Origin: Saccharothrix obliqua
GTDB lineage: Bacteria; Actinomycetota; Actinomycetes; Mycobacteriales; Pseudonocardiaceae
DNA length: 64,000 nt
Assembly (NCBI RefSeq): GCF_019375475.1
Contig: NZ_JAHXGQ010000009.1
Location: 124,001 to 188,000, forward strand
Reading direction: 5' to 3'
Shown here piece after piece: positions 17,065-25,555 of the stretch; the first letter of the stretch is position 1; each line of letters opens with the position of its first letter. A program made the translations under genes and the position numbers. A model generated the notes under the pieces. It was given only the letters and a program-made list of their open reading frames with translations. It did no database searches and was not told where the DNA came from.

Positions 17065-19986
17065 GTGCTCACGATGCAGGACGCGCTGCTCTCGCTGACC
17101 AGGTACTGGACCGAACGGGGCTGCCTCGTGGTCCAGCCGTACAACACGGAGGTCGGCGCGGGCACGCTCAACCCGGCCACCGTGCTCCGCGTGCTGGGCC
17201 CCGAGCCCTGGCGGGTGGCGTACGTGGAGCCGAGCGTGCGCCCCGACGACGCCCGGTACGGCGAGAACCCCAACCGCCTCCAGACCCACACCCAGTTCCA
17301 GGTGATCCTCAAGCCCGACCCCGGCGACCCGCAGGAGCTGTACCTCGGCAGCCTGGAAGCGCTGGGCATCGACGTGCGCGCGCACGACGTCCGGTTCGTC
17401 GAGGACAACTGGGCCTCGCCGGCGCTGGGCGCGTGGGGCCTGGGCTGGGAGGTGTGGCTGGACGGGTTGGAGATCACCCAGTTCACGTACTTCCAGCAGG
17501 CGGGCGGCATGGCGCTGGACCCGGTGTCCGTGGAGATCACCTACGGCATCGAGCGCATCATGATGGCGTTGCAGGGCGTGTCCCACTTCAAGGACATCGC
17601 CTACGCGCCGGGCATCTCCTACGGCGAGGCGTTCGGCCAGGCCGAGTACGAGATGTCGCGGTACTACCTGGACGACGCGGACGTCGAGGCCAACAAGAGG
17701 CTTTTCGAGGAGTACGCCGACGAAGCCCGCCGGATGCTGGACGCCCGGCTGCCCGTGCCGGCGCACAACTTCGTCCTGAAGTGCTCCCACACGTTCAACG
17801 TGCTGGACGCCCGTGGCGCCATCAGCACCACGGAGCGGGCGCGCGCGTTCGCCCGGATGCGTGGCCTGGCCCGCGAGGTCGCGGCGTTGTGGGCCGCGCG
17901 CCGGGAGGAGCTGGAGCACCCGCTGGGCGTGGTGCCGCCGCTGCCGGCCGCGGTGGCGGGCGAGCCGGCGGGCCGGACCGAGCGCCCCGAGACGCTGCTG
18001 TTCGAGATCGGCACCGAGGAGCTGCCGCCGGCGGAGGTGACGCGCACCGTCGAGGCGGTCCGCGCCGCGGTGGCGCAGAAGCTCGCCGCCACCCGCCTGG
18101 GCCACGGCGAGGTGGTCGCGCACGGCACGCCGCGGCGGGTCGTGGTGCTGGTGCCGGACGTGGAGCCGCGTGAGCCGGACGCCGAGAAGACGGTGCGCGG
18201 TCCCCGCGTGTCGGCCGCGTTCTCCCCGGATGGGCAGCCCACCAAGGCCGCGCAGGGCTTCGCGCGTGGCCAGGGCGTCGACGTGGCCGACCTGAGCCGG
18301 GTCACCGAGAACGGCGTCGAGCACGTGGCGGCCGTGCGGACCGAGGTCGGCGGCGACGCGGTCCGGGTGCTGGGGCCGCTGCTGGCCTCGGTCGTGGCGG
18401 AGCTGCGAGCCGAGAAGAACATGAAGTGGAACGACCCGAAGCTGTCGTTCACGCGCCCGATCCGCTGGCTGCTGGCGCGGCTGGGCGAGGTGCCGGTGCC
18501 CGTGGCGGTGTCGGCGCTCGCGTCCGGGACCACGACGAGGGTGCACCGGACCGCCGCCGAGCCCGTGGTGGAGGTGCCGCGGGCGGACGGGTACGTCGAG
18601 TTCCTGGCCGAGCGCGGGATCGTCGTGTCGGCGGAGCGGCGGCGGGCGACGATCGTGGCCCGCGCGGAGGAGCTGGCGGCCGGGGTGGGCGGTGTCGTCG
18701 ACTTCGGCGACCTGCTGGACGAGGTGACGAACCTGGTCGAGCAGCCGACGCCGATCCTCGGCTCGTTCGACGCCGGGTACCTGGAGCTGCCGCCGCAGAT
18801 CCTGACCACCGTGATGCGCAAGCACCAGCGGTACCTGCCGGTGCGGGGAGCGGGTGGCGAGCTGCTGCCCCACTTCGTGGCGGTCGCGAACGGGGCGGTG
18901 GACGAGTCGGTCGTGCGTGCCGGCAACGAGGCGGTCCTGCGTGCCCGGTACGAGGACGCGGCGTTCTTCTGGCGGGCCGACCTGCGCACGCCGCCGGCCG
19001 ACATGAAGGCCGGGCTGGAGAAGCTGACGTTCGCCGACAAGCTGGGGTCCATGGGTGACCGGGCTCGGCGGATCGCGGCGTTGAGCGTCGCGTTGGCTGA
19101 TGTGGTCGGCGGTGCCGATGATGTGCTGCGTCGCGCAGGGGAGCTGGCGAAGTTCGACCTCGGGTCGCAGATGGTGGTCGAGCTGTCCAGCTTGGCCGGG
19201 GTGATGGCGCGGGAGTACGCCCTGCGCGCCGGCGAGCCGGAGGCCGTGGCGCGGGCGCTGTACGAGATGGAGCTGCCGCGGTCGGCCGGTGACGCCCTGC
19301 CCACCACGCGGGCCGGTGCGCTGCTGTCGCTGGCGGACCGGTTCGACCTGCTGGCCGGGTTGTTCGGGATCGGGGCCAACCCGACCGGCAGCTCCGACCC
19401 GTTCGGGCTGCGGCGGGCCGCGTTGGGCGTGGTGAGCGTGTTGCGGGCGTTCCCGGAGTTGCGCGGGATCACGGTGTCCCGCGGGTTGGAGCTGGCCGGT
19501 GGGGCGGGTGACGTCGCCCGGGAGTTCGTGGTTCGGAGGTACGAGCAGCAGTTGCTCGACGCCGGGCACGACCACCGGTTCGTGCAGGCGGTGCTGGTGC
19601 TGGCCGATGCGCCGGCGGTGGCTGACGAGACGCTGGCCGAGTTGGGTGGATTGGCTTCCGACGAGGCGTTCGGGGAGCTGGTCGCCGCGTTGCAGCGGGT
19701 TCGGCGGATCGTGCCCGCCGGGGTGGTTGCCGAGTACGACGCCGGTGCGCTGGTCGAGCCGGCCGAGTTGGCGTTGCACGAGGTGGTTCGTGGTCTGCCT
19801 CGTGGGGTGACCGGGCTGGGTGAGTTCGTGCGCGGGGTGGACGGGTTGGCCGGTGCGGTCAACCGGTTCTTCGACGAGGTGCTGGTGATGGCTGAGGACC
19901 CGGCGTTGCGCGCCGCTCGTCTGGGGATGCTCGCGGTGGTGCGGGATGTGGCCGCGCCGGTGCTGGATTGGGCGGCGTTGGGGTAG
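17065..19986 (+). CDS. glyS: Glycyl-tRNA synthetase, fused alpha-beta type
   Basis: Attaches glycine to tRNA-Gly. The 973-aa protein joins both subunits of the bacterial heterotetrameric enzyme. Residues 1 to about 290 match the alpha (GlyQ) catalytic subunit: [55 protein letters not shown] linker of about 20 residues leads to the beta (GlyS) part from about residue 308: [38 protein letters not shown], then a C-terminal anticodon-binding DALR-like domain ending VLDWAALG. Both halves look complete. Actinobacteria generally use the unrelated alpha2 GlyRS, so this type is unexpected; it could be the only enzyme or a second copy. Confidence 0.95.
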   Translation: MLTMQDALLSLTRYWTERGCLVVQPYNTEVGAGTLNPATVLRVLGPEPWRVAYVEPSVRPDDARYGENPNRLQTHTQFQVILKPDPGDPQELYLGSLEALGIDVRAHDVRFVEDNWASPALGAWGLGWEVWLDGLEITQFTYFQQAGGMALDPVSVEITYGIERIMMALQGVSHFKDIAYAPGISYGEAFGQAEYEMSRYYLDDADVEANKRLFEEYADEARRMLDARLPVPAHNFVLKCSHTFNVLDARGAISTTERARAFARMRGLAREVAALWAARREELEHPLGVVPPLPAAVAGEPAGRTERPETLLFEIGTEELPPAEVTRTVEAVRAAVAQKLAATRLGHGEVVAHGTPRRVVVLVPDVEPREPDAEKTVRGPRVSAAFSPDGQPTKAAQGFARGQGVDVADLSRVTENGVEHVAAVRTEVGGDAVRVLGPLLASVVAELRAEKNMKWNDPKLSFTRPIRWLLARLGEVPVPVAVSALASGTTTRVHRTAAEPVVEVPRADGYVEFLAERGIVVSAERRRATIVARAEELAAGVGGVVDFGDLLDEVTNLVEQPTPILGSFDAGYLELPPQILTTVMRKHQRYLPVRGAGGELLPHFVAVANGAVDESVVRAGNEAVLRARYEDAAFFWRADLRTPPADMKAGLEKLTFADKLGSMGDRARRIAALSVALADVVGGADDVLRRAGELAKFDLGSQMVVELSSLAGVMAREYALRAGEPEAVARALYEMELPRSAGDALPTTRAGALLSLADRFDLLAGLFGIGANPTGSSDPFGLRRAALGVVSVLRAFPELRGITVSRGLELAGGAGDVAREFVVRRYEQQLLDAGHDHRFVQAVLVLADAPAVADETLAELGGLASDEAFGELVAALQRVRRIVPAGVVAEYDAGALVEPAELALHEVVRGLPRGVTGLGEFVRGVDGLAGAVNRFFDEVLVMAEDPALRAARLGMLAVVRDVAAPVLDWAALG

Positions 19987-20042
19987 GGGTGGGATAAAAA
20001 CAACGCTCGCCGCTTGGCAGGCCGCCAAGGAGAAGTGTGAGG

Positions 20043-20172
20043 GTCGTGTTCTCCCCGTATGGCCTGGTCAGAGACAACCACCCTCGTTCCCCGGGCGCAA
20101 ACGAAAAGCGTGTTTGCACCCGGGGAACGAGCGCGGTTCGCTGGCGCGCAGGCCATACGGGGAGAACACGAC
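20043..20172. repeat. Nested inverted repeat (compound hairpin) after glyS
   Basis: The outer arms are 24 bp and perfectly complementary: 20043-20066 (begins GTCGTGTTCTCCCC) and 20149-20172 (ends GGGGAGAACACGAC). Inside lies a second pair of 20-bp arms with one mismatch: 20083-20102 (CTCGTTCCCCGGG...) and 20112-20131 (...CCGGGGAACGAG), with a 9-nt loop. The 16- and 17-nt joints between the pairs do not match. It is 56 bp past the glyS stop. There is no T-run, so a plain terminator is unlikely. It could be a miniature mobile element, a REP-like element, or a structured RNA. No gene is supported in 19987-20525. Confidence 0.85.
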
Positions 20173-20262
20173 GGCTAGCCGTCTGGCCGGAGCCCGACCC
20201 CTTGCTGAAGACGGGTGGCCGGAGCACCTGACCTCGGTACCCCAGCCGACCCTCCGCCCGGT

Positions 20263-20313
20263 CCGCCTCGCTTCCTGCCGACGCCCGGCCCGCCTCGCTT
20301 CCTGCCGACGCCC
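20263..20313. repeat. Two-copy tandem repeat, 27-bp period
   Basis: A 24-bp unit beginning CCGCCTCGCTTCCTG occurs at 20263-20286 and 20290-20313, separated by 3 bp. It lies in the non-coding stretch between the nested inverted repeat and the small secreted peptide gene. Confidence 0.6.
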
Positions 20314-20525
20314 CTGTCGCCCCCGGTCTGGGGGCGCGCCCTCTGCGGCGGCTCAGCGCTGCACGGCCCGGCGTCAACCAGTCTGCGCATTTGGCCGGCC
20401 AGGCGGTCCCGTCGCCGGTGGCCCTCCCACGTGTGGTCCCGTCACTCGTGGTGGCGTGCTCTGTCGCTGGTGTCGCCGGTGCCAGTGCCGGTGTCAGGCT
20501 GCCGGCTCGGGTGGGTGGGGGCTGC

Positions 20526-20711
20526 CTACCACTCGCGGTTGGCCGACGTGGTGCTGGTCGTGGGCTCCTCACCGCCGAGCTGGGCGGGTGCCACGGCGGC
20601 GACATCGGCGGCACTCCCGCCCCGGGCCGCGGCCGGCTGGGCCGTCGCGAGCAAGGCCGCCACCGCCGCCGCCAGCGCCACCGCCGAAGGAACGATTCCG
20701 CGTCTTCTCAC
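20526..20711 (-). CDS. Small secreted peptide (putative), 61 aa
   Basis: A short gene for a probable exported peptide. It has a basic start (MRRRG), a hydrophobic core IVPSAVALAAAVAALLATA, and an AxA cleavage site at AQPAAA. The mature part is about 33 residues rich in Ala, Gly, Thr and Ser, ending TTSTTSANREW. It has no Cys. The GTG start at 20711 is preceded by a GAGGAGA ribosome site at good spacing. Upstream lies an AT-richer stretch of about 300 bp suitable for promoters, shared with the divergent sugar-binding lipoprotein. No family was recognised; it may be chance, but signal peptide plus ribosome site argue for a real gene. Confidence 0.5.
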   Translation of the reverse strand: MRRRGIVPSAVALAAAVAALLATAQPAAARGGSAADVAAVAPAQLGGEEPTTSTTSANREW

Positions 20712-21017
20712 GCTGTCTCCTCACACCGATCCGGTTGCTTCGCGCGCCACCATGGCACAGAAAATCCTTCGTTGTCAGAGGTCGTTCGTTGGCATCCGGC
20801 AACGTAGCCGAATGTACGCAGAGCGTGACTTTTTCGATATTGGTAACGCTGCTGCCTGCGGGTTCGATGGTCCCTAAAGGTCAACTGGCCGATTGGTACG
20901 GACCATTCGGACGGGATTGTCGCTACGTCTTGACGAAGGTGCGTCCCGGGGGATGGAATCCGCACAATCCGAATTTCGGCGGTCTGCGGGAGGGCGTCCC
21001 GTGCTAGGGGTTGGCTG
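20712..21017. other. Divergent intergenic region, AT-richer, no gene seen
   Basis: About 300 bp between the small peptide gene and the sugar-binding lipoprotein. Base composition is visibly lower in GC around 20740-20960, with stretches such as TTTTTCGATATTGG. It probably holds both promoters, but no specific operator was identified. Confidence 0.4.
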
Positions 21018-22130
21018 ATGCGAAGACTACGTGGAGCGGCGCCGTGCGTCGCGCTCGTCCTGCTCGTGGCTTCGTGCGGGGCGAAGGGTGACGCCGGCGC
21101 GCAGGCCCCCGCCCAGTCCTCGTCGGACCGGCCCCTGGTGGGTGTGATCCTCCCCGACAAGGAGTCCTCCAGCCGCTGGGAGTCGCAGGACCGGTCGCTG
21201 CTCGAAGGCGCGTTCCGGGTCGCCGGCGTGGACGCCGTGATCGAGAACGCCGAGGGCGACGAGAAGAAGTTCGCGAGCATCGCCGACGCGATGCTGCAAC
21301 GCGGCGTCAAGGTGCTCATGACCACCCCGCTCAGCACCGAGGGCGGCGCGACGGTGGAGCGCAAGGCCAAGCAGTCGGGCATCCCGGTGATCAACTACGA
21401 CCGGATCACCCCGGGCGGCACGGCGGACTACTACGTGTCGTTCGACAACCTGAACGTGGGCGAGTTGCAGGCCGAGGGCCTGCTGTCCTGCCTGGGCGGC
21501 AAGTCGGGCGCGCAGATCATCGAGATGCAGGGCTCCCCGTCCGACAACAACGCCACCCTGTTCGCCGACGGCCAGCGGCGCAAGCTCGGGCCCAAGTACG
21601 ACACCGGCGCGCTCAAGCTGGTCAAGAGCCAGCCCGTCGACAAGTGGGACCCGGTCGCGGGCCGGAGCCTGTTCGAGCAGATCCTCAGCGGCAACTCCGG
21701 CCGGGTGGACGGGGTGGTCGCGGCGAACGACGAGTTGGCCGGCGCCGTGATCGAGGTGCTGAAGGACCGCGGGCTCGCCGGCAAGGTGCCGGTCACCGGG
21801 CAGGACGCCACCCTGGAAGGGCTGCGGGCGGTGCTGCGGGGCGACCAGTGCATGACCGTCTACAAGCCGATCCGCGACGAAGCCGAGGCCGCCGCCCGCC
21901 TGGCCACGGCCGTGGCCCGCGGCGACCGCAGCGGCGCGGACGACCTGGCCACCGGCAACACCCGGGACCTGGTCTCGCGCCGGGACGTGAAGTCGGTGCT
22001 GCTCGGCGCGGACCTGATCACGCGGGACAAGGTGCGCGGACTGGTCGCGCAGAGCGTGGTCAAGGCGTCCGACCTGTGCGCGGGCGACATCGCCGACGAC
22101 TGCGAGGAACTGGGCATCTTCGTCGGCTAG
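21018..22130 (+). CDS. Periplasmic sugar-binding lipoprotein (XylF/RbsB-like)
   Basis: A 370-aa solute-binding protein of the type 1 periplasmic-binding fold. The signal peptide ends in the lipobox VLLVASCGAKG, so it is anchored to the membrane. The mature domain has PLVGVILPDKESSSRWESQD, the repeat-lobe segment VKVLMTTPLSTEGGATVERK, IPVINYDRI, GRVDGVVAANDELAGAVIEV, and VPVTGQDATLEGLRAVLRG, matching D-xylose-binding XylF. No permease or ATPase gene is adjacent, so it is an orphan receptor or works with a transporter elsewhere. The ATG at 21018 is the natural start. The stop codon overlaps the convergent membrane-protein gene by 4 bp. Confidence 0.88.
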   Translation: MRRLRGAAPCVALVLLVASCGAKGDAGAQAPAQSSSDRPLVGVILPDKESSSRWESQDRSLLEGAFRVAGVDAVIENAEGDEKKFASIADAMLQRGVKVLMTTPLSTEGGATVERKAKQSGIPVINYDRITPGGTADYYVSFDNLNVGELQAEGLLSCLGGKSGAQIIEMQGSPSDNNATLFADGQRRKLGPKYDTGALKLVKSQPVDKWDPVAGRSLFEQILSGNSGRVDGVVAANDELAGAVIEVLKDRGLAGKVPVTGQDATLEGLRAVLRGDQCMTVYKPIRDEAEAAARLATAVARGDRSGADDLATGNTRDLVSRRDVKSVLLGADLITRDKVRGLVAQSVVKASDLCAGDIADDCEELGIFVG

Positions 22131-22846
22131 TCCTCGTCGTGGCGGCCGGAGATGAACTCCTGGACGCGGATCTTCGCCCGGATCAGCGGCTGCCTGATCC
22201 GGGCCTCCCGGCGGTAGGCGCGGCGCAGCTTGCCGGAGCCCTCCGGGTAGCGCCAGCGGGCCCACGGCGAGCCCGGCCTGGCCAGGCGCAGGGCCCCGAT
22301 CTCCGGCAGCACGGGCACCAGCAGGCCGAGCAGGCCCGTCCACACCTTGCCCTTGAGCAGGGCGACGATCGCGAAACCCAGGTTGACCAGGATGGCGAGC
22401 ACGCGGACGGCCACGCCCTCGCCGTAGAACTCGTCGTAGCCCAACGGGCGCGCACCGAGCAGTAACAGGCCCGTCATGCCGATGGCGAGGAACACCGCGT
22501 CCACCGACAACCGGCCGTCCTTGGACCAGTAGACGTCCCTCAGGTGGAGGATCAAAGCGAACTCGTCGAGCACCAGCGCGGCCCCGACGCCCATCAGGGC
22601 CGCCGCGCCGACCCGGACGCCGTGCTCGTCGTCCGGCGCCGCGATCCCGGTCACGCCGCCGAGGAGCAGGAAGACCGTGCCGAAGACCACGTGGTGGATG
22701 TGCGTGCCGCCGGTGGTGATGTTGCCCGGCCACCACCTGACCTTGGCGCGGATCAGCCGCACGCTCACCCTGATCAGCACGAACGTGACGACCAGGCCGA
22801 GCAGGAAGAACAACAACCGCGTCTGCGGCAGGTGGAGCGACGACAC
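22127..22846 (-). CDS. Conserved multi-pass membrane protein
   Basis: A 239-aa protein with about six hydrophobic segments. They include LLFFLLGLVVTFVLIRVSV, HIHHVVFGTVFLLLGGVTGI, GAAALMGVGAALVLDEFALI and SVDAVFLAIGMTGLLLLGA, plus two near residues 150-190. A loop GGTHIHH before the second helix and DEFALILHLRDVYW after the third are distinctive. The C-terminal 50 residues are strongly basic and cytoplasmic (RRAYRREARIRQPLIRAK). It is recognisable as an uncharacterised actinobacterial integral membrane protein. No function is assigned. It begins at GTG 22846 and lies downstream of the Bell-like gene on the same strand. Confidence 0.8.
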   Translation of the reverse strand: MSSLHLPQTRLLFFLLGLVVTFVLIRVSVRLIRAKVRWWPGNITTGGTHIHHVVFGTVFLLLGGVTGIAAPDDEHGVRVGAAALMGVGAALVLDEFALILHLRDVYWSKDGRLSVDAVFLAIGMTGLLLLGARPLGYDEFYGEGVAVRVLAILVNLGFAIVALLKGKVWTGLLGLLVPVLPEIGALRLARPGSPWARWRYPEGSGKLRRAYRREARIRQPLIRAKIRVQEFISGRHDED

Positions 22847-22866
22847 CGCTCCATCTTCACCCCGGA

Positions 22867-23208
22867 CTAGGTGAAGGTCACCCCGCCTTGGATATCACCC
22901 GCTTGGAGCACGTTGCCGTGCACCGTGCCGGACACCTGGTTGCTCACCCGACCGGACTGCCGGACGACCGCCGCGGCGTGGGCCTGGCGGAGTTCCGCAG
23001 CGAATTCCGGATCGGTGGCGGTGGCGTGCTCCAACGTCTCGCTCAACGCCCTGACCTGCGGTGATTCCGGTTTCGCGCCCTCCGCGGCGTCGAGTGCGGC
23101 GAGGGCGGCCGGGTCACCGGCGAACTTCGCGCGGACCAGCTCGTAGAGGCCCGCGACGGCCCTTGAGGCGAGCGTCGCGGCTATGGACACCAGCACCGGC
23201 TCAGGCAC
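22867..23208 (-). CDS. Bell-like small protein with C-terminal amyloid (RHIM-like/BASS) motif
   Basis: A 113-aa protein. Residues 1-82 are predicted all-helical: an N-terminal hydrophobic/small-residue helix (SIAATLASRAVAGLYEL), RAKFAGDPAALAALDAAEGA, and EFAAELRQAHAAAVV. This layout resembles Bell domains, the putative membrane-toxic domains of bacterial amyloid-signalling effectors. Residues 90-113 form a Gly/Gln/Asn-rich motif: NQVSGTVHGNVLQ, then AGDIQGGVTFT. It closely matches residues 10-33 of the STAND NTPase encoded at 43440-45530 (NELTGSVSGGAVQ, AGTVHGGVHIH). The start GTG 23208 has an AGGGGG site upstream. Protein and motif are seen; the Bell assignment and a cell-death role are inference from that family. 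Confidence 0.75.
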   Translation of the reverse strand: MPEPVLVSIAATLASRAVAGLYELVRAKFAGDPAALAALDAAEGAKPESPQVRALSETLEHATATDPEFAAELRQAHAAAVVRQSGRVSNQVSGTVHGNVLQAGDIQGGVTFT

Positions 23209-23451
23209 GGAAGACCCCCTGTGATCGGCTCGTCGCCCAGAGTAGCAGTGCGACTCGCCGCACTCTGCCGCTCGACTGCCAGTGGCATGTCGTGGTTGAC
23301 TGTCTTCGGTCGTACCTTTCTGTGTTCGTGTTCCACCACGCTCGCGGAACGGAGTTGCGGGCGCCGAACTTTCCTCCAGGAAGGACCGTCGCCCTAGCTG
23401 ACCCGGTGGTCGCAAGCGCGATCCGGCACCTGTTAGAGGAGAAGTAGCAAG

Positions 23452-23658
23452 ATGGCAGTTCAGGGCACCGTCAAGTGGTTCAACGCGGAGAAGGGCTTCG
23501 GCTTCATCTCCCCGGACAACGGTGGCGCCGACGTGTTCGTGCACTACTCGGAGATTCAGTCCAACGGGTACCGCACGCTGGAGGAGAACCAGCGGGTGGA
23601 GTTCGAGATCGGCCAGGGCCAGAAGGGCCCGCAGGCGCAGACGGTTCGACCGCTCTGA
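23452..23658 (+). CDS. Cold-shock protein (CspA family)
   Basis: A 68-aa single-domain RNA/DNA chaperone. It carries both RNP motifs: KGFGFI (RNP1) within [18 protein letters not shown], and DVFVHYS (RNP2). The length is normal for the family. The ATG at 23452 has a strong GAGGAG site 9-10 nt upstream. The leader from about 23280 is AT-richer than its surroundings and may be a long 5' UTR of the kind that controls cold-shock mRNAs, though no structure was solved. A strong hairpin terminates it at 23688-23722. Confidence 0.97.
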   Translation: MAVQGTVKWFNAEKGFGFISPDNGGADVFVHYSEIQSNGYRTLEENQRVEFEIGQGQKGPQAQTVRPL

Positions 23659-23687
23659 CCCCATCCGGGCACATCGCTCGGAGCTTC

Positions 23688-23722
23688 GAGCCGCCATCCC
23701 CGGCCACCGGGGGTGGCGGCTC
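23688..23722. terminator. Strong hairpin between csp and acyl-CoA oxidase genes
   Basis: Arms GAGCCGCCA and TGGCGGCTC are complementary, and the inner CCCC/GGGG pairs extend the stem. It lies between two convergent genes, 30 bp after the csp stop, and can act on both strands. Confidence 0.65.
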
Positions 23723-23730
23723 GTTCGTGC

Positions 23731-25437
23731 CTACGGGTTCATCTCGTACCGGCCGGACAGCGCGGCGACCTCCGCCCACACCCGCTCGAACCGCTCCCGG
23801 TCCACCACCGGCTTGCGCACCTGGCCGAGCGCCCACTCCTGCTGGGCGGGCGTGGACGACGCCTTGCCGTGCAGGGCGACGGCGTAGCCGGAGAAGTCGC
23901 GGACCAGCACGTCGAACACCTGGTCCAGCAGGTCCTCGCCGAAACCCGTGAGCCCGGCCTGCTCCAGCACCAGCTGGCCGTAGACCACCAGGGTGAACAG
24001 GTGGCCGAGGTTGAGCAGGAAGTCCAGGTCGCGCTGCTGCTCCTCGTCGGGCGCGGCGGTGGTGAGCAGCACGCGCAACGCCCGCGCCTGCTCGTGGAAC
24101 CGGGCCACGTTCGGCACGTGCGCGTGCTCCCGGTAAGCCCGCTCCCAGTCGTGGAAGCGGACCGCGCCGAGGCCGCGCGCCGGGCCCTGCCGCCACAGGA
24201 AGTCGTCGTCGGCCGGGTCGTGCCTGGTCGGCACGTCCGGGTACGCGACCGGGTCGAACAGGTAGGCCGGCATGAACTTGAGCACCAGCGCCAGGTTGAC
24301 GTGGACGGTGCCCTCCAGCTTCGGCAGCGCGCCGATGTCGCGGCCCGCCATCCGGAAGTAGGTGTCCTTCTCGAAGCCCTTGGCGGCGATCACGTCCCAG
24401 AGCAGCGCGATGACCTGTTCGCCCTCGCTGGTGACCTTCATCTTGGTGATGGGGTTGAACAGCAGGTAGCGGCGGTCGTCGGGGGAGGCGCTGCGGAAGT
24501 AGTCCACCGCGCGGTCGGCGAACAGCTTCATGGCGGCGAGGCGGGCGTACGCGTCCACGAAGTTCTGCCGCACGTGCGGGAAGTCGGTGACCCGCTTGCC
24601 GTACAGCACGCGGTTGTGAGCGTGGGTGATCGCCTCGTACGTGGCGTGCTCGCAGATGCCGATGGACGCCGTGCACAGGTTGAACTTGCCCACGTTCACG
24701 GTGTTCAACGCGGCGCTGAACGCCTCCTGACCCGTGTGCAGGATGTCGTCCGCGGTGAGCGGGTAGTCCTCCAGGCGGAACTCGCTGACGAACATCTGGG
24801 AGTCCACGACGTTCCGCACGAGCTTGTAGTTCGGGTGCCGGCTGTCCACGGCGAAGAAGACGTAGCCGTCGGGGCCGTCCACGTCGGCCCGGCGGCCGAA
24901 GACGGAGACCATGCCGGCGACGTTGCCGTTGCCGATGTAGAACTTGCCGCCGTTGGCGGTGAAGCCGCCGTCGGTGGGCGTGAGCACCATGTCCGTCGAG
25001 TAGACGTCCGCGCCGTGCTCCCTCTCGGAGAGCCCGAACGCGAACACCGCGCCCTCGTCGAGCAGCCTGGCGGCACGTTCCCGCGCGGCGGCGTTGTCGC
25101 TCATCCAGATGGGCCCGAGGCCGAGCACGGTGACCTGCCACGCGTACCAGAACTGGAGGCCGTAGAAGCCGAGGACCTCGCTCAGGGCGGCGTTGCGGGC
25201 GGCGTCCCAGCGCTTGTCCGGCGCGCCGGCCGCCTCCGCGCGTGGCGTGCAGAAGGTGGCGAACAGCTTCTCCCGGGCCGCGAAGTCGAGGAAATCGGCG
25301 TACCAGGTGCGGGCCTGGTCGTCGGCGACCAGGCGGCGCTTGCCGCGGTCCTCGAACCAGTCGATCGTGGCCCGCAGCAGTCGCCTGCTCTCCGGGTCCA
25401 GGTGCGCGGCCTCGTAGCTGTGCGGATCGAACAACAC
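23731..25437 (-). CDS. Acyl-CoA dehydrogenase/oxidase family protein, long form
   Basis: A 568-aa flavoenzyme of the acyl-CoA dehydrogenase/oxidase superfamily, expected to introduce the alpha-beta double bond into an acyl-CoA. The N-terminal helical domain includes FGLSEREHGADVYSTDM, and the middle beta domain has NGGKFYIGNGNVAGMVSVF. The C-terminal helical region is long (FNPITKMKVTSEGEQVIALL, GRDIGALPKLEGTVHVNLAL), matching acyl-CoA oxidase-like architecture rather than the usual 380-aa dehydrogenases. The catalytic Glu in KLEGTVHVN is a plausible base. The start was set at GTG 25437, behind GGGAGAAGG. A perfect 6-bp-arm palindrome lies 28-43 bp upstream and probably binds a TetR regulator. 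Confidence 0.85.
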   Translation of the reverse strand: MLFDPHSYEAAHLDPESRRLLRATIDWFEDRGKRRLVADDQARTWYADFLDFAAREKLFATFCTPRAEAAGAPDKRWDAARNAALSEVLGFYGLQFWYAWQVTVLGLGPIWMSDNAAARERAARLLDEGAVFAFGLSEREHGADVYSTDMVLTPTDGGFTANGGKFYIGNGNVAGMVSVFGRRADVDGPDGYVFFAVDSRHPNYKLVRNVVDSQMFVSEFRLEDYPLTADDILHTGQEAFSAALNTVNVGKFNLCTASIGICEHATYEAITHAHNRVLYGKRVTDFPHVRQNFVDAYARLAAMKLFADRAVDYFRSASPDDRRYLLFNPITKMKVTSEGEQVIALLWDVIAAKGFEKDTYFRMAGRDIGALPKLEGTVHVNLALVLKFMPAYLFDPVAYPDVPTRHDPADDDFLWRQGPARGLGAVRFHDWERAYREHAHVPNVARFHEQARALRVLLTTAAPDEEQQRDLDFLLNLGHLFTLVVYGQLVLEQAGLTGFGEDLLDQVFDVLVRDFSGYAVALHGKASSTPAQQEWALGQVRKPVVDRERFERVWAEVAALSGRYEMNP

Positions 25438-25464
25438 CGGCCTTCTCCCTTCGTCCCGCCGCAC

Positions 25465-25480
25465 GTTACCAGTCGGTAAC
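25465..25480. promoter_or_regulatory. TetR-type operator upstream of the acyl-CoA oxidase gene
   Basis: Perfect palindrome GTTACC-AGTC-GGTAAC. It lies between two divergent genes (acyl-CoA oxidase and BNR protein) and shares the TTAC...GTAA half-sites with the operator at 10097-10109. Confidence 0.6.
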
Positions 25481-25555
25481 TTGGCGGGTCCGATTCCTGC
25501 GGACCCGGAAGATCGGGCGTACTGTGCTCGCCGTCACCGACCCGGGGAGGCCACC

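Noticed and set aside
16216-20028. Open frame of 1,270 codons antisense to glyS
   Set aside because: Mirror of a well-supported synthetase gene; no domain or start signal.
20043-20172. IS element with terminal inverted repeats
   Set aside because: Only about 130 bp long, with no transposase and no clear target duplication; treated as a repeat of unknown type.
20215-20877. Plus-strand protein genes in the region after glyS
   Set aside because: The frames run through the inverted and tandem repeats, lack ribosome sites, and are antisense to the better-supported secreted peptide gene.
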